A DNA stretch of 64,000 bases, taken from positions 372,001 to 436,000 of the forward strand of contig CP000053.1 in the NCBI GenBank assembly GCA_000012145.1, written 5' to 3'. The position numbers and the translations under genes were made by a program. The notes under the pieces are model-generated. The model saw only the letters and a program-made list of their open reading frames with translations, did not search any database and was not told the DNA's origin. The DNA is from Rickettsia felis URRWXCal2 (GTDB lineage: Bacteria; Pseudomonadota; Alphaproteobacteria; Rickettsiales; Rickettsiaceae). Position 1 is the stretch's first letter; the number at the start of each line of letters is the position of its first letter. Below, one piece after another: positions 42,242 through 52,948 of this stretch.

Positions 42242-42647
42242 AGCGAAACATGTAGAAGGTCTAACTAGAATTAAACCTTACGGAAAAATCACTGCTGAAG
42301 AAAGCTTAAATCTATTAATTAAACAGAAAAGATATAATACAGCACTTATAAAACTTTTTGATAGAGCCCATAATATACAGACTTTAGGAGCTAAATCACC
42401 TAAGAAAGCTAAAAAAATAATAAAAGAAACTTTAATGAGCTTTTTACAAGTTTGTGCATATCTTGAGATATATAAAATAGAATATATATTGGTTCAACTT
42501 TGTTGGAATGTATTTAAACAACAAACTAACTTAAGCGAATTAAACTTGAAAGAACAGATTTTTAACTCTAATAATTATAACGAACTTTTTCAAGTGATTC
42601 AAAATGTGTCACTCCCCAGTAGAACGCTACACCCACCGGTATCATAA
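42242..42647 (+). pseudogene. SpoT-like HD-domain fragment (C-terminal)
   Basis: The frame is open from the IS21 end and reads HVEGLTRIKPYGKITAEESL, then TALIKLFDRAHNIQTLGAKS and KKAKKIIKETLMSFLQV. This matches the end of the intact HD protein at 37542, with the last metal-binding Asp retained. The HD and ED parts are missing. Its tail overlaps the convergent MFS gene by 80 bp. Confidence 0.82.
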
Positions 42648-43761
42648 TAAGAAGAATTCCGTAAGTTCCTAACATATTTACTAAGTAAGCTATGCCAAAC
42701 GAAGTAACTACGTATATAAAAATTGATGAAAACGCATAAATAAGAGTAGTAAACGTAAATCTTTTAAATATTGGAAAATTTTTATAAAGTATTGATACAG
42801 CAGTACTGGTAGTTATACTCGTCATAACTAATAGTAATTGAATTTTAGATAAACTTGAAGAAGTAGTTATATTATTTAGTAAATAAATGCTAGAGGGCAT
42901 ACAAATTAAAAATATAATTGCTCTAACTTTTAATAATTTAAGAGGATGAAATTTTTTTGTTAACAAAACTAATGTAATCATTAAGATTAATTGAGCAATA
43001 GCAAGACAAAAATTATTTTTCATAATTTCAAGTGCAGTATAATTAAAATTTGTTTTTAATAATGATGCACAATAAATATACGTAAGATAAAAACAAGCAG
43101 ACCCAGAATTTACAAGAAAGAAATAAGCTAAAATAGTTTTTATGTTAATTTTCTCTTCTACATATTCTTTAAATGATAATTCTTTATCATTTATTCCAAA
43201 ATTTTCTAAAGTGTTTTTTATTCGACGTTTTGCATCTATAAACTCCGTTGATTCACGTAAATTAGTTCTTGCTATAAAACCTACTAAAGCTATTATAGTT
43301 CCTCCCCAAAAGGCATAACGCCAATTGAAAAGATAAGTAATACTAATAATACCAAATGCTAATGCCATAATGCCACCCCACTGAGCAGCTATATTTATTA
43401 TACCTACATAGGTATATTGAACTGGCGGTTTAGTAGTCTCAGTAACATATAACTCTGCTCCTACTATTTCCCCCATAGAAGATACGCCTTGAGACATACG
43501 ACAAATTATCATAATCCACGAAACTACTATGCCTTTTTCTGCATAAGTAGGTAAAGTAGCCATAATAAAACATGATATAGCCATTATAAATGTGGTAATA
43601 ATAACAGTTGCTTTTCGACCTATATTATCACCTATCCATCCAAGTACCAAAGCCGCAAATGGTCTTAATAAATAAGTAGAACAAAATGCGGCAGCAGATA
43701 AAAGTGAAGCAACTTGAGGATCAGTTTTAGGAAAAAATAATTCATTGATAACTACTGCCAT

Positions 43762-45086
43762 GGCACTGTCCAAATAAGTGTGTAAATTTCTCAAAGGTTG
43801 TATAGAAGAAAATATAACAAAAAGAGAAATTACAATGACACAGAAACAAAATGCTGCAATGGAACAAGCGATAGATTTATTGATCAATAATGATACAGAT
43901 GTATCAATATTATTCAGGGAAGATGGTTTATTAAAAGAAATAACCAAGCGTCTTGTAGAGAGAGCTCTACAGTCTGAGATGAATAATCATTTAGGATATA
44001 GCAAGTACAATCAAAGTGATGCTCAGAATTCACGTAATGGTTATAACACAAAGAATCTGATTACAAAGAATGGTGCTGTTGAGATTGAAGTGCCAAGAGA
44101 TAGAAATAGCAGTTTTGCACCATCATTAGTAGCAAAGCGTCAAAGAAGGCTTGATGGTTTTGATGATAAAGTACTATCTTTGTATGCTAAAGGTATGAGT
44201 TTATCAGATATAAAATTACAGCTTCAGGAGTTATATGGAGCTGATGTAAGCGAGAGTTTAATTAGCCAAATCACAGATGATATAATAGAGGATGTTAAGC
44301 TATGGCAAAGCCGTCCATTAGATCCAGTATATGCTATAGTATTTTTTGATTGTTTAATAGTAAAAGTACGTCAGGATAAACGGATTATCAATAAATCGGT
44401 ATATGTTGCATTAGGTATTGATTTAGAAGGGCGGAAAGATATTTTGGGATTATGGATCAGTGAGAATGAAGGGGCTGAATTTTGGCTTGGAAATTTTACT
44501 GAGATGAAAAATAGAGGTATACAAGACATACTGATAGCATGTAGCGATAACCTTAATGGTATGTCTGAAGCTATAGGTGCTGTTTTTCCAAAGACGGAGC
44601 ATCAATTATGTATTGTACATCAAATTAGAAATAGTTTACGATATGTATCATATAAGGACCGGAAAGAGCTTGCTGGTGATTTAAAACCTATTTATACACT
44701 AGCACAGAAAAAGAAGCACTTTCCGCTTTAGAGGCTTTTGAATCTAAATGGAATAAACAATATCCTCAAATTGCTAAATCTTGGTATGTTCACTGGGATA
44801 ATTTAATGATTTTCTTAGGATACCCTGAAGAAATACGGAAAATAATTTATACAACAAATGCTGTGGAATCTGTTAATAGTCAACTCCGAAAAGTCACAAA
44901 AAATAAACGTGTTTTTCCAAATGATAATGCTGTTTTTAAAAGCTTATATTTGGCAATTGATTACATGACCAAAAAATGGTCCATGTCCATACCAAATTGG
45001 AACAAGGCTATGGCTCATTTTTTAATAAAATTTGACGAAAGAATCTAGGCTTTTGGAAAAGTTTACACACTTAATCGGGAAGACTC
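43762..45086 (+). mobile_element. IS256-family insertion sequence with 8-bp target duplication
   Basis: The 1325-bp element is flanked by ACTGCCAT at 43754-43761 and 45087-45094. Its ends are imperfect inverted repeats of about 25 bp that share taagtgtgtaaa. It contains a frameshifted transposase gene. The clean target repeats show a simple, fairly recent insertion into the MFS gene. Confidence 0.9.
43835..45048 (+). pseudogene. IS256 (Mutator-type) transposase, frameshifted
   Basis: The start is MTQKQNAAMEQAIDLL, with an AAGAG stretch about ten bases upstream. The first frame has VFFDCLIVKVR (Asp) and LIACSDNLNGMSEA (Asp). A shift near 44695 leads to KEALSALEAFESKWNKQYPQ and TTNAVESVNSQLRK (Glu), ending at 45048. 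One indel breaks an otherwise complete transposase. Confidence 0.87.
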
Positions 45087-45210
45087 ACTGCCATATGTAT
45101 ATATAGCATTAAATCAAAATACTCAAAAAATGTTCCAAAACATATTAATCCTATTGCTTCTTTTTGCTTACGTGTTAAGCTTCTTTGTTCTTTCTCATAG
45201 CCGAGCATAA

Positions 45211-45240
45211 TTTCTTTACAAAAGTTAAATTGTAAAGAAA
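45211..45240 (-). promoter_or_regulatory. 11-bp inverted repeat just before the MFS start
   Basis: TTTCTTTACAA and TTGTAAAGAAA are exact inverted copies with an 8-base loop. The repeat ends two bases before the ATG of the MFS gene (45208), so it covers the ribosome-binding area and could act as an operator or an RNA hairpin. A weaker repeat (TTTCTA...TAGAAA, 48829-48853) sits at the same place in the MFS copy at 48823. Confidence 0.5.
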
Positions 45241-45503
45241 TTATACTGTTTTATATAAAAGTCAATAGGAAATTTCGCTTTATACGATAAATAAGGAAGT
45301 GAAGTACAACTTATTATTGGCTTATTTTTACTATACATTAATGACGTTAATAGTATGATAATAAACTAATTGAGAGAAAAAAATATTTATACGTCAATCC
45401 GGTACTCGTATCCTCATATACTTTTTGTATGTTGCAGTGCAAGGTGAGTGTTTCCTCTTTATAAGATTAGGTTATGCAAGAGGGCTATTGATGATTTCCT
45501 ATT
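45241..45503. other. Intergenic region
   Basis: No coding sequence or repeat family is visible. It should hold the promoter of the interrupted MFS gene and the 3' end of the convergent-side hypothetical gene. Confidence 0.5.
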
Positions 45504-46850
45504 TTACCTTATTAACCCTAAATCTTTTTTTGTAATTCTTTTTATATAATTATTTGGCGTATCTGTATTTTTATTAGAAATAGTATTGTTATTAATTAAT
45601 TGTTTCCCGATTCTATTTACTATATTTTCTGTGCCGCTTAGTTCTAATTTCTTTTTTAACTGTATCGTTTTATATTCTTTATGATCATTAGTATTTGTAT
45701 TTTCAACTGCTTTTGTTAACACGCTTTTATGGGTAGTTATTTGTTCTGGTTGTTTATAAAAAGGATTATGTGTTCTATTTATATCTTTTAGTATGTCTAC
45801 TATTATATTTTGTGATGTTATTTTTTTTGTATCAGCATATTCTAATGCTGTCCTTAATGTTATTTCTTCACTAAGCTGATTAAATCTCTGTTGTTTTTCT
45901 TGATCAGTAAATTTAAAGTAATTCTTATCTTGTAATAAAGCGGTTAATGCTTCAGTTTGAACCGCTTGTTTATATCCTATCTCTGCTAATTCTTGGATAT
46001 TTTTATAATTACCCATATCTGTTTTTTGTTTTTCTTGATTAATATTATGGTTTAACTCCTTAATTAACTTTATTCTATCCTGAATCTGATTTACTGAATC
46101 TTTAGAACCTTTTAATGATTGTAATCCTATATTTATTGATGAAATTATTTGTGCTACACCACCACCGATTATAGCTGCAGATACCCCTGCTACGTTTACT
46201 ATATTACTTATTCCATTTGTTATAACTGATGCTATAAATAATGATTTGGTATTTTGAGTATTTTTACCTTTCGTTTGATTCGGATCATTATGTATATATA
46301 AATCATCTTTTAAAATATCTTTTAACTTCGGGTCAATTTTTAAAAGAGCTTGTTGTTTACTCAAATCGTCACGATGTTTTACTAATAATTTATTTTCTTG
46401 GGTAAGAAGACGTATCTTTCGAGTATGTACTACATCTATTATTGCTTTACCTACTATAGATGTTGCCATGGCAGCAGCTGATACAAACATAAATGGAGCT
46501 GTTGCGGGTGCTATAGTTGCCAGCATAATACTACTTGCTATTAATCCGAGTACACTAGCTGTGGTTTTATTAAAAAGAATCTTTCCTGTTATGTTGCTTA
46601 TTTTCTTTATATTACTCCATGTTTTTGAGGTCTTAATACTATTTAGAATATTAGAGGTTCTTGAGTTAGCTTGTGCTTTATGCTCACTATTTGGCTGTTG
46701 TTCATGGTTTTTTAAGGCGTTTGTGCCTCTATTCATTAATTTTTGTATCCGTTCTTGCTCTATTATATATAAATCATCTTTACTTTTTACTGTTTCTTGA
46801 GAAATTATACGCTCCAAGTTACGCCTTTGTATAACTTCTATATCATCCAT
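45504..46850 (-). CDS. Hypothetical membrane-associated protein, 448 residues
   Basis: No family is recognised. Two hydrophobic stretches are clear, at about residues 95-135 (TTASVLGLIASSIMLATIAP...) and 205-240 (SLFIASVITNGISNIVNVAG), each long enough for a helical hairpin. The rest is charged and helical with coiled-coil tendency. The frame stays open upstream (ILEEDLDIVKEQKKKASYNN) to near 46955. A better start, ATG at 46959 with AGAAGGA before it, lies one base out of frame, so the true N-terminus may have been shifted by one inserted A. Confidence 0.6.
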   Translation of the reverse strand: MDDIEVIQRRNLERIISQETVKSKDDLYIIEQERIQKLMNRGTNALKNHEQQPNSEHKAQANSRTSNILNSIKTSKTWSNIKKISNITGKILFNKTTASVLGLIASSIMLATIAPATAPFMFVSAAAMATSIVGKAIIDVVHTRKIRLLTQENKLLVKHRDDLSKQQALLKIDPKLKDILKDDLYIHNDPNQTKGKNTQNTKSLFIASVITNGISNIVNVAGVSAAIIGGGVAQIISSINIGLQSLKGSKDSVNQIQDRIKLIKELNHNINQEKQKTDMGNYKNIQELAEIGYKQAVQTEALTALLQDKNYFKFTDQEKQQRFNQLSEEITLRTALEYADTKKITSQNIIVDILKDINRTHNPFYKQPEQITTHKSVLTKAVENTNTNDHKEYKTIQLKKKLELSGTENIVNRIGKQLINNNTISNKNTDTPNNYIKRITKKDLGLIR

Positions 46851-47031
46851 ACTTCTAAATATTGGAGACCGCTTTTTAGGTGCTGTGTCTATATTATTAT
46901 ATGATGCCTTTTTTTTCTGTTCCTTTACAATATCTAAATCTTCTTCTAGGATTGTGCATATTTATTTTCCTTCTATAGGTCTTGCCATTCTATTCGCTCT
47001 ATTTGTATGCCTTTAATCTGTTTTAGGGTGC

Positions 47032-47073
47032 ATTATAGATAATTATTAAAATTTGTTAATAATTATCTATAAT
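47032..47073. promoter_or_regulatory. 16-bp perfect inverted repeat between divergent genes
   Basis: ATTATAGATAATTATT (47032-47047) and its exact inverse (47058-47073) are separated by 10 bases. It lies between the minus-strand hypothetical and the plus-strand small gene at 47230, so an operator for a dimeric regulator is possible, or a hairpin. No bound protein can be named. Confidence 0.5.
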
Positions 47074-47229
47074 TAAATTACTTAAAATGCAAATTTAAGG
47101 TAAATATTTATCATGAATTAGTGATAATAGAGCAAAGATAGATAAATAATAACATAAACTAACTAAAAGTTATTGTATTATTAAAAAATTCATATATTAA
47201 TTAAAATACAAAGTTATTTATTAATTATT

Positions 47230-47463
47230 ATGTCAAATACACCTAAGTTAGAAAATCACTATAATAAATTGTTACAAGATATTATGCTTAAAACATTAGA
47301 GCAGAATAAAACTGTAGAAACCTATTTAATACAAGAAGATTTTAGTAGTGCTTTAGATGAGCTGCAAAAAATAAACGAAAAGCTTGAAGAATATTGTAAG
47401 ATTTTTTCTCTGCTTGAAATAATTAAAACCGAACTCTCTGAAGAAGATAAATTATATAACTAA
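47230..47463 (+). CDS. Small helical hypothetical protein, 77 residues
   Basis: An acidic, helical protein (MSNTPKLENHYNKLLQDIML...) with heptad-like leucines and no recognised family. It is followed at once by a terminator hairpin, which supports it as a real gene. Confidence 0.55.
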   Translation: MSNTPKLENHYNKLLQDIMLKTLEQNKTVETYLIQEDFSSALDELQKINEKLEEYCKIFSLLEIIKTELSEEDKLYN

Positions 47464-47476
47464 TTATAATTGATAT

Positions 47477-47504
47477 AAAAGGTGAAAGCCGCATTTCGCC
47501 TTTT
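47477..47504. terminator. Bidirectional terminator hairpin
   Basis: The stem aaaaggtgaaa pairs with tttcgcctttt (one G-U pair) across a 6-base loop, with A and T runs on either side. It lies between the convergent ends of the small gene and the MFS pseudogene. Confidence 0.75.
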
Positions 47505-47508
47505 ATAT

Positions 47509-48823
47509 TCAATAATAATTTCCTGCTTCAACTTCTAGCTTTTTAAAATGTGATATACCGAGGCTATAGCCTATAATAATAGGAATTACTATCATCAACA
47601 ATCCTAAATTATTAAAACGTTCTGTTAAATAAACAAGCCCAAAAGAACTAATTACATACATAGCAGCTCGTGAAGAAGCATATATAAAGCTAGCATAGGT
47701 AAATCGTTTAAAAACCGGAAAACTTTTATGAAATATTGGAATTGCCGGAAATTCACTTGGAGAAAAAGTAACTACAATTAGTTGAATTAAGAGAATTTGC
47801 CAGCCTTGCGTTATATTATCTAATATTAATGGACTAAATAGAAGAAAAGTTAAAAATATTACTAATTGCGTTTTTAAAATTTTTAGTGGATGAAATTTAT
47901 AGCATAAACACGTAAGTGCTAATGCTACAAAAAATTCTACTATAGAAATAGTGAAATTTTGATGTATTACTGCTTCAGCGGTATAGTGTAACGAATCTTT
48001 AAGTATATTACTACAATGAATATAAGCAAAATAGAACCATACCGGTTGTGCTAGTTGTATTAAAAAATAATAGATTGCAGTCTTCTTATTAACTTTTTCT
48101 TGCAATACAGGATTATTTTTTATCTTTGCTACATCAATTATATTACTATCTTTTATAGTTTCTTGTATTCTACGCTTAGCGTCAACAAAATCCGGTGTTT
48201 CACGTAAAGTAGTCCTAGCAGCACTCCCTATTAAAGCAATTCCTGCACCTACCCAAAATGCGATACGCCAATTAAAACTGTAAGATGTAACTAAAGTTGC
48301 TACGCCAAGTGCTACCGTTAATCCTAAGCTAGCACACATCCCCTACAAATGCTACGGCAGGAAAGCGTTTAAGAACTCCGACGGATTCCGTTAAATATAA
48401 TTCTGCTCCTACTCTTTCTCCCATGGACGACATACCTTGCACTATACGGCATATTGTTACTATCCAAGCGGTACTAGCACCTACTTGGGCATAAGTAGGA
48501 AGATTAGCCATAACGATGCAAGAAAACGACATTAAAATAGTGGTAATAATGACTGTAGATTTCCGACCTCTATTATCTCCTATCTAGCCAAATAACAAAG
48601 CTCCTAAGGGTCTAAAAATAAAAGTAGAACAAAAAGAAAAAGCTGCAAGAAGGCGATTAACGTGAGTATCATATTGCGGAAAGAAAAGCTCATTAAGTAG
48701 TACTGCCATATGAACATATAGCATAAGATCAAAATACTCTAAAAAAGTACCTATCGATAGTAAGCCTATAGCCTGTTTTTGTTCTCTATTTAAATTTTTT
48801 TGTTTTTTTTCGTATCCCAACAC
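47509..48823 (-). pseudogene. ProP-type MFS transporter with a nonsense and a frameshift mutation
   Basis: The N-terminal part starts at GTG 48823 (MLGYEKKQKNLNREQKQAIG). At 48584-48586 a TAG replaces the Trp codon of the usual F-G-W-I-G-D. The same frame continues (IGDNRGRKSTVII) to near 48340, where an extra G shifts it from VGDVC-stop to VGMCASLGLTVALGVATL, and the last part runs to 47509. The whole would give about 435 residues, close to the copy interrupted by IS256 at 42568. Inactive as it stands. Confidence 0.87.
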
Positions 48824-48888
48824 AATTTTTTCTAAAAAGTTAATTTATAGAAAGGTTATATTGAGAAGATTTAAAGTCAAGGAAAAAG

Positions 48889-49557
48889 TTACAATATTTT
48901 ATGATTATACTTATTTAAAACTTCTTTGACTAATGAAGTTGTTATTTTTCTTTTGGAAATTAAAGCAAAATAGTTAATATTTTCTAATATTTCTATAATT
49001 TTAGAATATTCCCTAGGCAAATTTACTAAAAGAAAATCTATTATTTGTCCTGATATTGTTACCGAAGAAATAGAAAAATGCTTAAATATTAGAATTTTGA
49101 TTAATTCATCATCAGGTGAGTTTAATGCTATACTAAGTACTGATTTAATACGTGAAGATAAATCGGGTAAAGTAAAATTTCTGCTTTTATTAGATGAGGT
49201 AAGTAAAAGATATTTTTGTTTTTCATTAATAATATTAAATATATGAAGTAATGCCGGCTCTTGCCAGTTTTCAATATTTTCAATGATAAAAGCATTATAT
49301 TTTTCTAAAATTTCTTCATTAAAAAAAATATCTTTAATAATATAGGCATTGCTTAAATTTTGCCATATTTTGGTTAAATAAGTTTTTCCTGACGAAGAAG
49401 GTCCTTTAATTAATAAAGTAAATTTATAAGGATTAACGCCAAAGTTGCACTGCCAATTTTTTATAATATTATAAGCTTGCTCGTTAGAACTAGAAACAAT
49501 AAACTCATCAGGATGATATTTATTAGAAGTAATAAAACGAAATATATATTGCTGCAT
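48889..49557 (-). CDS. DnaA-related regulatory protein, Hda-like
   Basis: A 222-residue AAA+ protein without DnaA's DNA-binding domain. Walker A is IKGPSSSGKTYLTK and the Walker B region is AFIIENIENW; LLLTSSNKSRNFTLPDLSSR and RIKSVLSIAL fit the sensor-1 and box VII regions of Hda. Hda proteins promote ATP hydrolysis by DnaA to prevent re-initiation. The Walker B acidic residues are weakly kept. It is downstream of the AI-2E-type permease with a repeat between. Confidence 0.78.
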   Translation of the reverse strand: MQQYIFRFITSNKYHPDEFIVSSSNEQAYNIIKNWQCNFGVNPYKFTLLIKGPSSSGKTYLTKIWQNLSNAYIIKDIFFNEEILEKYNAFIIENIENWQEPALLHIFNIINEKQKYLLLTSSNKSRNFTLPDLSSRIKSVLSIALNSPDDELIKILIFKHFSISSVTISGQIIDFLLVNLPREYSKIIEILENINYFALISKRKITTSLVKEVLNKYNHKIL

Positions 49558-49614
49558 TTATTAATCCTTAGCAGCATTGTTGTAGGTCGAGGTGGTCGTT
49601 TTCATGCTTCTCTA

Positions 49615-49753
49615 TGTCATTCCCGCGAAAGCGGGAATCCAGAAAAATAATCTTAATACCAGTACAAAAATTATACATTAATTCATAAAATAAACCTAAA
49701 AAAACAAGTTTTTTATAGGTTTGACTGGATTCCCGCTTTCGTGGGCATGACAT
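49615..49753. repeat. 'tcattcccgc' palindromic repeat
   Basis: Ends tgtcattcccgcgaaagcgg and attcccgctttcgtgggcat surround an AT-rich middle containing aaacctaaaaaaacaag. The middle is similar to that of the copy inside the glycosyltransferase gene at 54429. Confidence 0.88.
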
Positions 49754-49790
49754 TAGACACTTTTTAAAAATCATACAATAATATTATAAC

Positions 49791-50846
49791 TTAGCCGTCT
49801 GTTCGATAGAATTTGCTAGATTTATAAAATTTAATTAGATTTAGGAGTAAAATTTTTGTAATCCCTGCAATCGGTATAGCAAAAAATATTCCAATAATTC
49901 CAAATAAACTGCCGCAGGCAAAAATCGAGAATATAATCCAAAGAGGATGCAACCCTATTTTATCACCGATAATTTTAGGGGTTAGAATATAAGATTCACA
50001 AATATTTCCGACTAGATAAATTATCATTATATATAGTAATTTGCTAGTTACACCAAAATTTAAATAGCCGATAATTAGAGTTAAAAGAAACGATATAAAA
50101 GTACCAAGAAAAGGAATAATGACTAAAAACCCTGTTAAAATACCGAGTAAAAGAGCGAGATCAATACCTATTACGGTAAATGCAATACTATAATAAGTAG
50201 ATAATAATAAGCAAATATTTAGTTGTCCTCTTATGTAAGCAGATAACAGATTATTAATTGCCGATAATATTTCAAGGGTTTTCGGTCGGGTTTTTATAGG
50301 TAATAATGATTTCATGTTTGCAATAATTTTAGCCCAATCACGTAGGAAATAAAATAATATTATAGGTATAAGTAAAAATAAAACAAATATGTTAATGGTA
50401 ATAATGGTATAACGCCAAAAATTATTAGCAATACTGCCAAGTATAGTAAATATACTATTTATAAAATCACTTAAAGAATTCTTGATTTTATCGGCAATAT
50501 CAGGTTCTATCGAATAAATTTTTGCCATTATAGGAGGTAATATTTCTGCCTGTAAATAATTTTTATATTTTGGAATATTATTTATAAAAGTAAAAATTTG
50601 TCCATAAATTATCGGTACTAAAATAGTTAAGCTTAAGAAAAATATGCTCAAAAATATCAGATAAATTATGCTTGATGCAAATTTATTTGATATTTTAAAT
50701 TTTGATGCGATAAAACCTATAGCAGGTTGTAGTAAGTAAGATATTATAAATGCGATAAAAAATGGTTTTACTGCGTCTGAAATTAGCATAAAACCGCTTA
50801 TAAAAAGCCCTAAAAAAACTAGCCAAAATATAGCGGTTCTATTCAT
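49791..50846 (-). CDS. AI-2E family transporter (PerM-like permease)
   Basis: A 351-residue inner-membrane protein with about eight hydrophobic helices. The N-terminal pair ([38 protein letters not shown]) and the C-terminal [20 protein letters not shown] are hallmarks of the AI-2E/PerM family. Members export small molecules or sodium; the substrate is unknown here. It starts 12 bp after the grpE stop, in an operon. Confidence 0.9.
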   Translation of the reverse strand: MNRTAIFWLVFLGLFISGFMLISDAVKPFFIAFIISYLLQPAIGFIASKFKISNKFASSIIYLIFLSIFFLSLTILVPIIYGQIFTFINNIPKYKNYLQAEILPPIMAKIYSIEPDIADKIKNSLSDFINSIFTILGSIANNFWRYTIITINIFVLFLLIPIILFYFLRDWAKIIANMKSLLPIKTRPKTLEILSAINNLLSAYIRGQLNICLLLSTYYSIAFTVIGIDLALLLGILTGFLVIIPFLGTFISFLLTLIIGYLNFGVTSKLLYIMIIYLVGNICESYILTPKIIGDKIGLHPLWIIFSIFACGSLFGIIGIFFAIPIAGITKILLLNLIKFYKSSKFYRTDG

Positions 50847-50857
50847 ATTATTATTTT

Positions 50858-51397
50858 CTATTCGGATTTTTTAACTACTTGTACGGTAGCGGGTCTAAGT
50901 AGCCTATCTCTAATTTTATATCCTGATTGCATTAAAGTAATAATGCTATTCGGTGCATGATCAGGATGTTCTATCTGCGAAATTGCATTATGTAAATTAT
51001 AGTCGAACATTGATCCTATTTCCGGCTTTATTTCTTCAATATGATGTTTATGAAAGATTTTGTCCAGTTCATCTTTAGTCATCTGAACGCCTGCAATAAT
51101 ATTTGTGACTTCTATATCAGAATTCGCCGGTTTATGAGCTAATGCTCTTGAAAGATTATCACTAACATTTAGTAGTTCTTTAGCAAATGTAGCAATTGCA
51201 TAATCTTTTGCTTCGTCACGTGCTTTTTCTAAACGCTTTCTTGTATTATCTATTTCGGCAGTAGTTCTAATTAGCTTGTCTTTTAACTCTTCAATTTCTG
51301 CTTTTAACTCTGTTATTTCCGGATTTGCCGTTTCAACTATATCTTCAGCAATATCATTTATTGTTTGTTCATTATTTTCTATATTATCATCTATCAT
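50858..51397 (-). CDS. grpE: Nucleotide exchange factor GrpE
   Basis: A 179-residue dimeric cochaperone that releases ADP from DnaK. It has a long N-terminal coiled coil ([37 protein letters not shown]) and a C-terminal beta domain with the signature [10 protein letters not shown]...[13 protein letters not shown] and [15 protein letters not shown]. Normal length. Confidence 0.97.
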   Translation of the reverse strand: MIDDNIENNEQTINDIAEDIVETANPEITELKAEIEELKDKLIRTTAEIDNTRKRLEKARDEAKDYAIATFAKELLNVSDNLSRALAHKPANSDIEVTNIIAGVQMTKDELDKIFHKHHIEEIKPEIGSMFDYNLHNAISQIEHPDHAPNSIITLMQSGYKIRDRLLRPATVQVVKKSE

Positions 51398-51459
51398 ATT
51401 ATTTACTTTATATTTATGTTCTTTTTTGAGATATATATAGATATAATAAAAATTTTTTC

Positions 51460-51607
51460 AATGGTATACTTGTTTAATTTAAAAAATTGCGGCGTCACTT
51501 TTCGCTTATAATCCTCACGTAGTATACCTACGCTGCGGTTATAAGCTTTAAAGTGTCTGGCTCTTTTTCAAATTAAACTTCGTCTACCGATTCTGTATAT
51601 TTATTAG
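51460..51607. repeat. Rickettsia palindromic element ahead of rph
   Basis: Same family as 20809-20952: ggtatacttgtttaatttaa pairs with tttcaaattaaacttcgtct, and cttataatcc with ggttataag inside. It ends 16 bp before the rph start, so it forms part of the leader RNA. Confidence 0.75.
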
Positions 51608-51623
51608 GAGTACAAATTGTATT

Positions 51624-52343
51624 ATGAGACAGTCAGGAAGAAAAAGCAACCAATTACGTCCTATTTCATTAGAATTATCTCCGCTTATTAATGCGGAAGG
51701 TTCATGCCTTATTAAAATCGGTAATACACATGTCATGTGTAGTGCTACTTGCGAAACTACCGTACCGCCGTTTTTACGAGGGCAGAATCAAGGTTGGGTT
51801 ACCGCTGAGTACGGCATGCTCCCAGGCTCTACATCCCAGCGTATTAAAAGAGAAGCAGCACAAGGGAAGCAAGGAGGAAGAACCCAAGAAATACAGCGTT
51901 TGATAGGAAGAAACATGCGATGTGTAATTGACTTGAAGAAACTAGGTGAGAGGCAGATTATTATAGATTGTGATGTTATTAATGCCGATGGCGGTACTAG
52001 AACGGCAGCGATAACAGGAAGCTACGTAGCATTACACCTAGCTATTAGATCATTGATGAAAAAGAGAATTTTAAAGGTAAATCCGTTAATTAGTCAAATT
52101 GCAGCTGTTTCTTGCGGGATATATAAAGGTGAGGCGATACTAGATTTGGATTATTTAGAAGATAGCGATGCTGAAGTGGATAGTAATTTTGTATTTGCAG
52201 GTAACGGTAATTTAATCGAAGTGCAAGGCACGGCAGAGAAAGAACCTTTTTCCGAAGAGCAGTTTATAGCAATGTTAAAACTTGCTAAAGGCGGTGCGGC
52301 AGAATTATTTAAACTACAAAATCAAGTGCTGCTTGGGGCTTAG
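51624..52343 (+). CDS. rph: Ribonuclease PH
   Basis: A 239-residue phosphorolytic exonuclease that trims tRNA 3' ends. [19 protein letters not shown] at the N-terminus, [20 protein letters not shown] in the middle, [15 protein letters not shown] and the strand [19 protein letters not shown] with the catalytic Asp are all present. Normal length; the frame is intact. It is divergent from grpE. Confidence 0.98.
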   Translation: MRQSGRKSNQLRPISLELSPLINAEGSCLIKIGNTHVMCSATCETTVPPFLRGQNQGWVTAEYGMLPGSTSQRIKREAAQGKQGGRTQEIQRLIGRNMRCVIDLKKLGERQIIIDCDVINADGGTRTAAITGSYVALHLAIRSLMKKRILKVNPLISQIAAVSCGIYKGEAILDLDYLEDSDAEVDSNFVFAGNGNLIEVQGTAEKEPFSEEQFIAMLKLAKGGAAELFKLQNQVLLGA

Positions 52344-52416
52344 AGGTGTTATTTTGTGGAGCGGTAAAATGTTCTTTATGTCATTCTGCGAGGCATTGCC
52401 CGCGTGGACACCACCC

Positions 52417-52517
52417 CGTCATTGCGAGCAGCCGTAGGCTGCGTGGCAATCTCATGAAATAATAATAAACTCCTGAGATTGCTTCGTCAATTACTACGTA
52501 ATTTCCTCGCAATGACG
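52417..52517. repeat. 'cattgcgag' family palindromic repeat
   Basis: Starts cgtcattgcgagcagccgta and ends cctcgcaatgacg. Almost identical to the copy at 23475-23578. A further fragment (tcattctgcgaggcattgcc) lies just upstream. Confidence 0.9.
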
Positions 52518-52531
52518 TTACCTATCCGCAC

Positions 52532-52807
52532 TTAAATTGAAGCGTAGGGATTATCATAAAAATTAGTATCTTCACCTGATAATATAATTATCTTATCTCG
52601 ATTAGTATTATTTATAAATACCTTATGATTAAGATCTATTACTTTAACACTACTATGTGGTCCTAAGATTAATTCCTCAATATTACCTAGGCTTTTAAAC
52701 GTGACCCGCTGATTAGCCCCAATTGTTATTTTATCGGGAGATATATTAATATTTGCTATTCTACTTTCTTTGGTAAAAGTAATATTTCTATATTTTTGAT
52801 CGTTCAT
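52532..52807 (-). CDS. Hypothetical beta-rich protein, 91 residues
   Basis: Sequence MNDQKYRNITFTKESRIANI and onward alternates polar and hydrophobic residues, which suggests beta strands. No family, signal peptide or membrane segment is seen. AGAGGAAA six or so bases ahead of the ATG is a good Shine-Dalgarno and supports the call. Confidence 0.6.
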   Translation of the reverse strand: MNDQKYRNITFTKESRIANINISPDKITIGANQRVTFKSLGNIEELILGPHSSVKVIDLNHKVFINNTNRDKIIILSGEDTNFYDNPYASI

Positions 52808-52948
52808 ATTTTCCTCTTTAAATGAATTTTAAGTTGTAAAATCATTACTACAATATTTCATATACTACTTCAATTTAAAATTTTTTAATTTAGCTCTTTA
52901 CTCAATTTATAATTGCTATTATAGTACATTTTTTAAATTTAAGCGGCT

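Larger units (their letters stand above)
42568..45208 (-). pseudogene. ProP-type MFS transporter interrupted by an IS256-type element
   Basis: The N-terminal 38 codons (45208-45095; MLGYEKEQRSLTRKQKEAIG, FFEYFDLMLYIH) lie on one side of the IS and the rest on the other, from 43761 (MAVVINELFF) to 42568. Without the IS and one copy of the 8-bp target repeat the frame is continuous and gives about 435 residues and 12 helices, with motif A (GWIGDNIGRKATVI). Relatives transport proline, betaine or similar osmolytes; the substrate here is unknown. The longer open frame at 43947 reads into the IS and is artificial at its start. Confidence 0.87.

Noticed and set aside
43835..43947. Start of the MFS gene at 43947
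   Set aside because: The first 60 or so residues of that frame are antisense to the IS256 transposase; the real N-terminus lies beyond the IS at 45208.
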